Shown in pieces: positions 16,928 to 24,264 of a stretch of DNA of 64,000 nucleotides. The notes beneath the pieces are model-generated. The model did not search any database. It was not told where the DNA came from and saw only the letters and a program-made list of their open reading frames with translations. Made by a program: the position numbers and the translations under genes. Origin of the DNA: RYN-230 sp963717125 (GTDB taxonomy: Bacteria; Actinomycetota; Actinomycetes; Streptosporangiales; Streptosporangiaceae); the NCBI GenBank assembly GCA_963717125.1, contig CAVQVG010000009.1, forward strand, positions 1 through 64,000, in the 5' to 3' direction. Within the stretch, counting starts at the first letter, position 1; the number at the start of each line of letters is the position of its first letter.

Positions 16928-18490
16928 ATGATTGCCGGGCCTGGCCCATTGCTTAGGGTGGCGATCGTGGGGGATTCGGCCGGGCCGGCCGTGCTCGTGG
17001 TCGGCGCCGGGCCATCGGGGCTGTTTTCTGCCGTCGAGCTGGCGCGCCACGGGGTGCCCAGCCGTGTCGTCGAGCGGCAGCCGCGCCCGCACCGGCAGGC
17101 CCGGGCCACCGCCCTGCAACCGGCCACGCTGGAGATCCTGCACCAGGCCGGCGTGCTGGACCAGGTGCTGGCGAACTCGGTGCACCTCGGCTTCGCGCGA
17201 CTCTACGACCGCACCCTTAGCTGCGTCGGGGAGACGCCGTTCGCCGGCGCGGGCTGCCGCTGGGAGTTCCAGTGCAGCCTGCCGCAGTGGCGTACCGAGC
17301 AGCTGCTGGCGGGCCGGCTGGCCGAACTGGGCGGCACCGTGCAACGCGGCGTCTCGGTGATATCCCTCACCGAGACCGACGACCACGTGGACGTCGGGTT
17401 GGAGACCGACGGCCGGGTCGAGCGCACCGAGGCGCCCTGGGTGATCGGGGCGGGCGGGGCGCACAGCCCGACCCGGCATTCGATGCAGGAGCAGCTGCCC
17501 GGCTCGACCTACCCGGGCACTGCGCTGGTGGCCGACATAGCCGTACGCTGCGGACTGCCCCGGGACGGTTCGGCGCTGATCGCCGCCCCGCAGGGCTATG
17601 TACTGCTCGCGCCGCTGCCCGGCGGGCGCTGGCTCACCTTCGTCGGCGATCTGGACGAGGCCGAGATCGGCGCGCTGGCCGGGGGCGGCGCCCCGGACCC
17701 GGTGGCCACGGCGATCGGCCGCCGCATCCCGGCGGACGTGCTTCAGGTGGCCGACGTGGGCTGGTCGTCCACGTTCCGGATGCACCGCCGGCTGGCCCCG
17801 CACCTGGCCGACAAGCGGCGCTTCCTGCTCGGCGACGCCGGTCACCTGTCCAGCCCGTTCGGCGGCGAGGGGCTGAACTCCGGCTTGCACGACGCCGCCA
17901 ACCTGGCCTGGAAGCTGGCCCTGGAACAGCGCGGCCGGGCCCGGCCCGTCCTGCTGGACAGCTTCGCCATCGAACGCCGGGCCGCCGACCGGCACGTCCT
18001 CCAGGTGTCAGACCGGCTGCACGAGGTGGCGCACGGCGCGGTCGCGTCGGCCCGGTCCGGGTCGTTCCCGGCCCCGGCTGACCCGGACGCGGTGGCGGCG
18101 GCGGTCCGGTCCCGCTGCATGCTCGACGTCTCGTACGCCGGCAGCCCGCTGGTCGGCGAGCACGTCCGGCCGGGCGGCCCGCCGCTGCCCACGCCGGGGC
18201 CGGGGGACCGCTACCCGGACCGCGTCGCGCTGACCGGGGCGGAACACGTGCTGCTCACCTTCGGGCCAGTCCCCGAGCCGGACATCCAGCGGCTGCGCCG
18301 CCGCTGGGCCGGGGTGCTGACGGTGACCGAAGGCACCGGCGACCCGCGGCGGGCTGGGCTGGCCGCCGGCGGGGGCGTGCTGGTCCGGCCGGACGGCTAC
18401 GTCGGCTTCCGCGCCGTCCCGGCCGACCAGGCCGGGCTCAGCGTGCTCGACGCCCACCTGGACTCCTACCTCATCCCGGCCGCCACCTAG
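16928..18490 (+). CDS. FAD-dependent aromatic monooxygenase
   Basis: A 520-residue class A flavoprotein hydroxylase. The FAD-binding motif LVVGAGPSGLFSAVELARHG starts near residue 22, the second motif (GAGGAHSPTRHSM, a DG-type variant) is in the middle, and the third motif RRFLLGDAGHLSSPFGGEGL is followed by NSGLHDAANLAWKLAL. A thioredoxin-like C-terminal domain, common in the PheA/RdmE type, follows. Substrates in the family are phenols and polyketides; none can be assigned here. The start could be later (a GTG near 16968), since residues 1-18 precede the fold. The 3' end runs into a 16-bp tandem repeat that contains the stop codon. Confidence 0.88.
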   Translation: MIAGPGPLLRVAIVGDSAGPAVLVVGAGPSGLFSAVELARHGVPSRVVERQPRPHRQARATALQPATLEILHQAGVLDQVLANSVHLGFARLYDRTLSCVGETPFAGAGCRWEFQCSLPQWRTEQLLAGRLAELGGTVQRGVSVISLTETDDHVDVGLETDGRVERTEAPWVIGAGGAHSPTRHSMQEQLPGSTYPGTALVADIAVRCGLPRDGSALIAAPQGYVLLAPLPGGRWLTFVGDLDEAEIGALAGGGAPDPVATAIGRRIPADVLQVADVGWSSTFRMHRRLAPHLADKRRFLLGDAGHLSSPFGGEGLNSGLHDAANLAWKLALEQRGRARPVLLDSFAIERRAADRHVLQVSDRLHEVAHGAVASARSGSFPAPADPDAVAAAVRSRCMLDVSYAGSPLVGEHVRPGGPPLPTPGPGDRYPDRVALTGAEHVLLTFGPVPEPDIQRLRRRWAGVLTVTEGTGDPRRAGLAAGGGVLVRPDGYVGFRAVPADQAGLSVLDAHLDSYLIPAAT

Positions 18491-18573
18491 CCCGGCCGTC
18501 ACCTAGCTCGGCCGCCACCTAGCTCGGCCGCCACCTAGCCCGGCCGCCAGCTACCCCGGCCGCCAGCTAGCCC
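18478..18573. repeat. Six tandem copies of a 16-bp unit across a stop codon
   Basis: Units of the form GGCCGCCACCTAGCCC repeat without gaps at 18478, 18494, 18510, 18526, 18542 and 18558, with one to three changes each. Decayed copies continue to about 18615. The first unit encodes the last residues and TAG stop of the monooxygenase, so the stop has been duplicated along with the repeat. Confidence 0.85.
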
Positions 18574-18640
18574 GGCTGCTCCGCCCGTACCGCCGCTAGC
18601 CCGGCCGCTCCCTAGCGCCCGGCAGTTCCCCCCCGTGCCG

Positions 18641-19132
18641 CTACCTCCGGTGCCGGGCCACCGCGTCGGCGTAGCGCTGCAGGGACTCGCCCGGGCTGGC
18701 GCCGGCCACCGCCTGCCAGACCTGCTGGCCGAACTCGCCGTGCCGGTGCAGCTGCCGGTAGGTCAGGGTCACCTCGGTCCGGTCCGGGCCGGCCGCGGTG
18801 AACTCCGCCTCGATGTGGCTGGCCCGCTCGTCATCGGGCAGCGGCCGCCAGCCCGGGCCGACCCGCCAGGTGACCACGAGCCTGCCCGGGGGCGCCCAGT
18901 CCAGCAGCGTGCCCCGGGTCAGCTCGGTGCCGTCCGCGGCGCGTTCGTAGAACCGCCCGCCCGGCCACGGCTCCATCGCGACCGACTCCGGGTCGCTGAG
19001 GAACGTGTGCCCGCTGGGCAGCCACTCGATGGCCCGTTCGGTGAAGATCCGGAACGCCTGGCCCGGGGCGACCGGCACGGACACCGATTTGCGCAGGTCC
19101 GGCAGGTCCGGGCCGGCCGCGGCCCCGCTCAC
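18641..19132 (-). CDS. SRPBCC/AHSA1-type protein
   Basis: About 163 residues. It shows the START-like pattern of AHSA1 proteins: KSVSVPVAPGQAFRIFTERA, WPGGRFYERAADGTE, VLDW-type strand LLDWAPPGRLVVTW, and the final long helix. I start it at GTG 19132, preceded by a G-rich ribosome site, rather than at the ATG 99 bases further upstream, whose extra residues look unlike the family. It is divergent from a PadR regulator, a frequent arrangement in which an ArsR- or PadR-type repressor controls an SRPBCC gene. A ligand is not identifiable. Confidence 0.85.
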   Translation of the reverse strand: MSGAAAGPDLPDLRKSVSVPVAPGQAFRIFTERAIEWLPSGHTFLSDPESVAMEPWPGGRFYERAADGTELTRGTLLDWAPPGRLVVTWRVGPGWRPLPDDERASHIEAEFTAAGPDRTEVTLTYRQLHRHGEFGQQVWQAVAGASPGESLQRYADAVARHRR

Positions 19133-19266
19133 GCCTGCCCCCCGGCCACGCTGCCGCGCAGCCCGAACGCGCTCGCGACCAGGCGCTCGCCCATCACCCA
19201 TGCGCCATACGCCCCCCCCCCGCTCCGGCACGGAGCCTCCTCTGTGTCACGTGTGTCACGGCCCAT

Positions 19267-19354
19267 ATGTCAAGGCCGACATGTTAATGTCAACAGGTGG
19301 AGATCGAGCTCACTCTGACACGTCCATGGGGACATGTCAATAGCAACATGTCTG
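19267..19354. promoter_or_regulatory. Repeated ATGTCAA/TTGACAT-type sites between divergent genes
   Basis: ATGTCAA is seen at 19267-19273. ACATGTTAATGTCAAC follows at 19279-19292, and GACATGTCAATAGCAACATGTC at 19331-19352. Repeated ACATGT half-sites between srpbcc (start 19132) and padR (start 19398) suggest an autoregulated PadR operator. Confidence 0.5.
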
Positions 19355-19397
19355 TGCCAACTCGTCGCAGGCTCCAGCGCCGCCGGGCGGTGCGGTC

Positions 19398-19955
19398 ATG
19401 TCGCTGAGGCACGCCCTGCTCGGCCTGCTGGCCGCGGAGCCGGCCAGCGGGTGGGACCTGAGCCGGCGGTTCCAGGACATCCTCGGCTCGGTATGGCCGG
19501 CCGGGCATCCGCAGATCTACGGCGAGCTGCGCAAGCTGGACGCAGAAGGGCTGATCGAGGTCGTGGCCGAGGGGCCCCGCGGCCGGAAGGCGTACCGGGC
19601 CACCGAAGCCGGGGTGGCCGAGGTCCGGCGCTGGCTGACCAGCACCGAGCCGGATCACACGATCCGGCTGGAGCCGCTGCTCCGCTCGGCGTTCTTCTGG
19701 CTGATGACCCCGGCCGAACTGGCCGACTACCTGGACCGGGAGGCGGCCTACTACCACGCGGTCGCGGCCAAATACCGGGACCTGGCCGCGGCCAAGGACC
19801 GCGGCGAGTTCGGCGCCAGCCCGCAGACCAAGTCACTGCGGATGGCCGTCGAGGCAGGCCGGCGGGTCAGCGAGGCGCTCGGCGGCTGGGCCGACTGGGC
19901 CAAGCAGGCGCCGCCGCCCGGGCCCGGCGACCCACCACAGGCCACAGCGCGGTGA
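19398..19955 (+). CDS. PadR-family transcriptional regulator
   Basis: A 185-residue PadR protein. The winged helix is clear: SLRHALLGLLAAEPASGWDL, then WPAGHPQIYGELRKLDAEGL and a wing (VAEGPRGRKAYRATEAG). The C-terminal helical domain used for dimerisation follows (about 105-170), as in the Vir/VF0839-type subgroup. The N-terminal MSLRHALLGLL matches where PadR proteins normally start. It lies opposite the SRPBCC gene across a region with repeated ACATGT half-sites, which it may bind. Its stop codon is inside a long perfect hairpin. Confidence 0.9.
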   Translation: MSLRHALLGLLAAEPASGWDLSRRFQDILGSVWPAGHPQIYGELRKLDAEGLIEVVAEGPRGRKAYRATEAGVAEVRRWLTSTEPDHTIRLEPLLRSAFFWLMTPAELADYLDREAAYYHAVAAKYRDLAAAKDRGEFGASPQTKSLRMAVEAGRRVSEALGGWADWAKQAPPPGPGDPPQATAR

Positions 19956-20001
19956 CTTTGTGGTCACCGGTGACCACCGGTGACCACAAAGTCACCGCGC
20001 T
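19946..20001. terminator. 27-bp perfect palindrome overlapping the padR stop (element A)
   Basis: Left arm 19946-19972 and right arm 19975-20001 are perfect inverted repeats with a 2-base spacer. The outer ends, AGCGCGGTG and CACCGCGCT, are shared with two other palindromes in the window (31504 and 43822). It probably acts as a terminator, but it may be a dispersed repeat. Confidence 0.75.
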
Positions 20002-20136
20002 AAGCCGGTCTGGCCCATCCGCTTTGTTGCGAGGCGCACCAGGCTGGCCCTAGCCGGCTGAATCCGGCGGCCGGGACCGCCCGCTGACCATAATCGGCTG
20101 CGTTTCTGACGGGCTGCACCGTGGGGGGAACGAGCC

Positions 20137-21816
20137 ATGAGCGAATCCGGACCAGGCGGCGGGACTGTTCCAGGCAGCGAATCCGGAGCAAGCAGCGGGA
20201 CGGTGCCCGGCATCCCGAGCAGGCGGCGGTTCCTGTCCGCCAGCGGGCTGCTGGCCAGCGCCGGGACGCTCGGGCTGCCCGCCTCGCTGCTGGGCGCGCC
20301 GCGGTCCGGCCGGGACGCCACCCACCGGCACGCGCCGGGCCGGGACGCAGCCCGGCGGGACGCGGTGGCACCGGCCGGAACCGTCGCCCCGGACCAGTCT
20401 GGGCTGGCGCCGATCTACCCCCGCGACCCCCGCTACGCCACCATGTCGATGGGCTTCAACCAGCGCTGGACCGGCGCCCCGGCCTATATCCAGGTGGTGC
20501 GCAGCGCCGCGGAGACCGTCGCGGCCGTGCAGCGGGTGCACGACGCCGGCGTGCGCATCACGGTGCGCGGCGGCGGGCACTGCTACGAGAACTTCTCCGC
20601 CGGCAACGACGGCGGCGTCATCATCGACCTGAGCGGGATGCAGGACGTGCAGGCCTACCCGGACGGCCGGGCCGTGGTGGCCGGCGGCGCCACGCTGTGG
20701 AACGTGTACGAGACTCTGTTCAAGGACGCCAACCTGACTATGCCCGGCGGGTCCTGTTATTCGGTCGGCGCGGGCGGCCACATCGTGGGCGGCGGGTACG
20801 GCGTGCTATCCCGGCGGCACGGCCTGACCGTCGACTACCTGACCGGCGTGGACGTGGTCTGCGTCAACGAGCAGGGCCGTGCCCAGCTGGTCCAGGCCAG
20901 GAAAGGCGACGTGGACACCGGACGGCTGCTCTGGGCGCACACCGGGGGCGGCGGCGGCAACTTCGGCATCGTCACCGCCTACTACTTCAGCGGGCTGCCC
21001 AGCCCGCCGGAGCAGGTGCTGATGTCCACCACCAGCTGGCCCTGGTCCCGGCTGACCCCGGCCAGCTTCGGCACGCTGGTGCGCAACTACGGTCAGTTCC
21101 TGGCCGCGAACAGCGCTCCGTCGAGCCCGTACACCAGCCTGTTCTCGGGTCTGCTGCTGTATCACCGGTCGGCAGGCCACGTCAGCCTGGGCGCCCAGGT
21201 GGCGAGCCCGGCGCAGGGCCTGCTGCCCACGTTCCTCGCCGCCATCACCAAGGACGTGCCGGGCAGCTCGACGACCAGCCGGCAGCTGCCCTGGCTGCAG
21301 GCCACCCAGACGCAGAACGGGTCCGGCGCGAATCAGCGGGCCAAGCACAAGTCGGCCTACCTCAACCAACCGTTCCCCGACGATCAGGTCCAGGCCATCT
21401 ACGCCGCGCTGACCGATTCGCGGTTCGGCAATCCACAGGCCCTGCTGCAGATCGATGCCTACGGCGGCCAGGTCAACGTGCCCGCGCCCGATGCCACCGC
21501 CGTCGCGCAGCGGTCGTCGATCATGAAACTGCAGTACTCGGTCTACTGGACCGACCCCTCGGACGACCAGGTCAACCTGAACTGGATCAACGATTTCTAC
21601 CCCAGCGTGTACGCGGCCACCGGGGGCGTCCCGGTATCGAACCAGGTCACCGACGGCTGCTACGTCAACTACCCGGACGTGGACCTGCCGTCGAGCTGGC
21701 CCACCCTGTACTACAAGGACAACTACCCGGCGCTGCAGGCGGTCAAGGCCCGCTGGGATCCGCACAACGTGTTCAACCACGCCCAGTCCATCGCCCCGCT
21801 GGCCCTAGCGGGCTAG
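20137..21816 (+). CDS. Tat-exported FAD-linked oxidase (berberine-bridge type)
   Basis: A 559-residue secreted flavoprotein. The twin-arginine signal is SRRRFLSAS followed by a hydrophobic stretch. The PCMH FAD domain contains RGGGHCYENFS, whose His is the expected 8-alpha attachment site, and GGSCYSVGAGGHIVGGGYG, whose Cys is the second attachment site in bicovalent members. The C-terminal BBE motif reads YYKDNYPALQAVKARWDPHNVF. Known relatives oxidise oligosaccharides, alkaloids or polyketides; the substrate here is unknown. GGGGGAAC precedes the ATG. A hairpin follows the stop. Confidence 0.9.
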   Translation: MSESGPGGGTVPGSESGASSGTVPGIPSRRRFLSASGLLASAGTLGLPASLLGAPRSGRDATHRHAPGRDAARRDAVAPAGTVAPDQSGLAPIYPRDPRYATMSMGFNQRWTGAPAYIQVVRSAAETVAAVQRVHDAGVRITVRGGGHCYENFSAGNDGGVIIDLSGMQDVQAYPDGRAVVAGGATLWNVYETLFKDANLTMPGGSCYSVGAGGHIVGGGYGVLSRRHGLTVDYLTGVDVVCVNEQGRAQLVQARKGDVDTGRLLWAHTGGGGGNFGIVTAYYFSGLPSPPEQVLMSTTSWPWSRLTPASFGTLVRNYGQFLAANSAPSSPYTSLFSGLLLYHRSAGHVSLGAQVASPAQGLLPTFLAAITKDVPGSSTTSRQLPWLQATQTQNGSGANQRAKHKSAYLNQPFPDDQVQAIYAALTDSRFGNPQALLQIDAYGGQVNVPAPDATAVAQRSSIMKLQYSVYWTDPSDDQVNLNWINDFYPSVYAATGGVPVSNQVTDGCYVNYPDVDLPSSWPTLYYKDNYPALQAVKARWDPHNVFNHAQSIAPLALAG

Positions 21817-21830
21817 CCGCGCTCTCCGGC

Positions 21831-21888
21831 ACTGCATGGCTGCATCATTCACGCAGTCAGAACTACCTGAATGATTCAGCCACGCAGT
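21831..21888. terminator. Stem-loop downstream of the BBE oxidase gene
   Basis: Arms 21831-21851 and 21868-21888 pair over 21 bp with two mismatches and a 16-base loop. It lies between two converging genes (ends at 21816 and 21911), so it can serve both directions. Confidence 0.7.
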
Positions 21889-21910
21889 CGAGATCGGGCT
21901 GCGGCGCCGG

Positions 21911-22411
21911 TCAGGGTTGGTACGAACCGGGGAGCCAGCAGCGCGCGGTGACCCCGATCGCGTTCCACGCGTTGATGGTGACGATCAGGCTGAGCAGTGC
22001 GGCCACCTCGCCCGGGCTGAACTCGGCCGCCACCGCCGCGTAGGCCGCGGCCGGGACGTGGTCGGCGGCGAGCAGGGTGACCGACTCGGTGAAGGCCAGC
22101 GCGGCCCGCTCCCGCCGGGTGAAGTACGGCGTCTCGGCCCAGGCGGGCAGCGCGTACAGCCGCTGCTCGGTCTCGCCGACCGCCCGGGCGTCCTTCGTGT
22201 GCATGTCGATGCAGTAGGCGCAGCCGTTGAGCTGCGAGGCGCGGACCCGGATCAGCTCGCGCAGCTTCGGGTCGATGCCAGCCCGGTCGAGCTCCTTGGT
22301 CGCCGCCTGGTCGAGGTGCCCGAGCGCGCGGGCGAAACCCGCCGCATGCTGGTCGAAGTCGAGCCGGGCCGCGGCCGGGGCGGTGTCGGTGGTGTCTGTT
22401 GCCGTCGTCAT
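21911..22411 (-). CDS. AhpD-like carboxymuconolactone decarboxylase family protein
   Basis: A 166-residue protein starting at ATG 22411. The family signature is LRELIRVRASQLNGCAYCIDMHTKDARAVGE; the CxxC motif (C-A-Y-C) followed by H is the peroxidatic site of alkylhydroperoxidase AhpD-type proteins. The C-terminal segment SLIVTINAWNAIGV is also typical. It is divergent from a MocR regulator gene, a recurrent pair in actinobacteria, so the regulator probably controls it. Expected role: peroxide reduction or an uncharacterised decarboxylation. Confidence 0.9.
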   Translation of the reverse strand: MTTATDTTDTAPAAARLDFDQHAAGFARALGHLDQAATKELDRAGIDPKLRELIRVRASQLNGCAYCIDMHTKDARAVGETEQRLYALPAWAETPYFTRRERAALAFTESVTLLAADHVPAAAYAAVAAEFSPGEVAALLSLIVTINAWNAIGVTARCWLPGSYQP

Positions 22412-22446
22412 AACCGCCACGCTACGCGGACATAAGCCCATTGATA

Positions 22447-22480
22447 TGGTCCACTTTGATGCCTGAAACGTGGGCCACTT
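22447..22480. promoter_or_regulatory. Direct repeat likely bound by the MocR regulator
   Basis: TGGTCCACTT (22447-22456) and TGGGCCACTT (22471-22480) are direct repeats 24 bp apart. They lie at the start of the MocR gene, in the divergent region to the AhpD-like gene. Direct-repeat operators of this kind are usual for MocR proteins. Confidence 0.5.
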
Positions 22481-24162
22481 CCGGCCTGGACCTGCACCTG
22501 GACCTGCGCCTCGACCTGGGCCCCGGCCCGGCTGGTGCGCGGCCGGGCGGCCGGGTGCGGGCCCGGCTGGAGGCGGCGCTGCGGGACGCGGTCCGGACCG
22601 GGCGGCTCGCCCCGGGCACCCGGCTGCCGTCCTCCCGCGCGCTGGCCGCCGACCTCGGCCTGGCCCGCAACACGGTGGCCGAGGCCTACACCCAGCTGGT
22701 CGCGGAAGGCTGGCTGACCGCGCGGCGCGGCTCCGGCACCGAAGTGGCGGGCCGCCCGGCGCCCGGCGACCCGGCCGGCCCGCAACCCGGCGCCGGCCAG
22801 GCCGGACGGTCCCGCCCGGGAACGCCCGCCCGGCCCGGCCGCGCCCCGGCCGCAACGTCCGGTCGAGGCACCGCAACGTCCGGCCCAGACGCCGCCCCGT
22901 CCGGCCCGGGCCAGGGGCCCACCGGCCCGGGCCAGCGGCCCACCGGCCCCGGCCAGGGGCCCACCGGCCCCGGCCAGGGGGCCGCCAGCGTGGGCAAGGG
23001 GGCCGTCGGCACCGGCCAGGGGGCCGCCAGCGTGGGCGGGGGGCTCACCGGCCCGGGGGCGGCCGCGCCGGACTGGCGGCCGCGCTATGACCTGCGGCCC
23101 GGCTCGCCTGACCTGTCCTTGTTCCCACGGCCGGGCTGGCTGGCCGCGGCGCGCCGGGCGATCAATGCCGCCTCCTCCGACTCGCTGGGCTACGCCGACC
23201 CCCGCGGCCGGCCGGAGCTGCGCAGCGCGCTGGCCGGCTACCTGTCCCGGGCCCGCGGCGTCCGGGCGGACCCGGACCGCATCGTGATCTGTGCCGGCTT
23301 CACCCAGGGGCTGGCCCTGCTCAGCCACGTGCTGCGGGCCCGCGGGGTGAGCACGCTGGCCATGGAGGCGTGCGGCCAGCCCAGCCACCGCGAGCTGGTG
23401 CAGGCCAGCGGGCTGGCCCTGGCCCTGCTCCCGGTGGACGGCGCGGGCGCCGCGGTGGACCAGCTCGCGGCCAGCGCGGCGGGCGCGGTGCTGCTCACCC
23501 CGGCGCACCAGTTCCCGCTTGGCGCGGTGCTGGCCCCGCAGCGCCGGACCCGGACCATCGGCTGGGCCCGGGACACCGGGGGAGTGGTCATCGAGGACGA
23601 CTACGACGGCGAGTTCCGGTATGACCGCCAGCCGGTAGGCGCCATGCAGGCGCTCGCGCCCGAGCACGTGGTCTACGCCGGCTCGGCCAGCAAGAGCCTG
23701 GTGCCCGGGCTGCGCCTGGGCTGGCTGGCACTGCCCGCCGCGCTGGCCGGCGACGTGGCCGCGGCCCGAACCATGGCCGACCGCCAGGGCAGCGCGTTCG
23801 ACCAGCTCACCCTGGCGGAGTTCATCAGCTCCGGCCGTTACGACCGGCAGGTCCGCCGGGCCCGGCTGGCTTACCGGCGGCGCCGCGACCGGCTGGTCGC
23901 CGCGCTGCGCCAGCAGGCCCCCGGGCTGCGCGTCGCCGGCATCGCGGCCGGCCTGCACGCCCGGCTGGAACTGCCGGCGGGCTGCGGGGAGGACGACCTG
24001 GTGGCCCGGGCGGCCCAGCGCGGCCTGGCCGTCGAGGGGCTCGGCCCGTACTGCGCGCCCGGGCACCCCCGCGGGCCGGCCCTCGTCCTCGGCTACGGCA
24101 CGCCGCCCGAGCACGCGTTCACCGGCGCTCTTGCCCGGCTCTGCGCGGTATTGGCCGAATAA
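22459..24162 (+). CDS. MocR/PdxR-type regulator (GntR helix-turn-helix fused to aminotransferase fold)
   Basis: About 567 residues. The N-terminal GntR winged helix reads LEAALRDAVRTGRLAPGTRL, then SSRALAADLGLARNTVAEAY. The C-terminal class I aminotransferase-like domain has VIEDDYDGEFRYDR and the PLP-lysine segment YAGSASKSLVPGLRLGW. The linker (about 95-205) is unusually long and repetitive, with units such as GPGQGPTGPGQR. I start it at ATG 22459; the longer frame begins with TTG. Leaderless translation is possible. It probably senses PLP or an amino compound and controls the divergent AhpD-like gene. Confidence 0.9.
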   Translation: MPETWATSGLDLHLDLRLDLGPGPAGARPGGRVRARLEAALRDAVRTGRLAPGTRLPSSRALAADLGLARNTVAEAYTQLVAEGWLTARRGSGTEVAGRPAPGDPAGPQPGAGQAGRSRPGTPARPGRAPAATSGRGTATSGPDAAPSGPGQGPTGPGQRPTGPGQGPTGPGQGAASVGKGAVGTGQGAASVGGGLTGPGAAAPDWRPRYDLRPGSPDLSLFPRPGWLAAARRAINAASSDSLGYADPRGRPELRSALAGYLSRARGVRADPDRIVICAGFTQGLALLSHVLRARGVSTLAMEACGQPSHRELVQASGLALALLPVDGAGAAVDQLAASAAGAVLLTPAHQFPLGAVLAPQRRTRTIGWARDTGGVVIEDDYDGEFRYDRQPVGAMQALAPEHVVYAGSASKSLVPGLRLGWLALPAALAGDVAAARTMADRQGSAFDQLTLAEFISSGRYDRQVRRARLAYRRRRDRLVAALRQQAPGLRVAGIAAGLHARLELPAGCGEDDLVARAAQRGLAVEGLGPYCAPGHPRGPALVLGYGTPPEHAFTGALARLCAVLAE

Positions 24163-24264
24163 TACTCTTGTTTATTGTCCGGCCAGTCGGCGAATATTCC
24201 TTTCTGAACGCTAGTACGACGCGCTGACCTGCGCGAATAACCGGTCATAGGGGGCAGGGGAATA

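Noticed and set aside
18478..18573. Possible CRISPR array in the 16-bp repeat
   Set aside because: Units are contiguous with no spacers, and no cas genes are present.
20121..22043. 640-codon frame parallel to the BBE oxidase
   Set aside because: It is an Arg/Gly-rich shadow; the correct frame has a Tat signal and FAD motifs.
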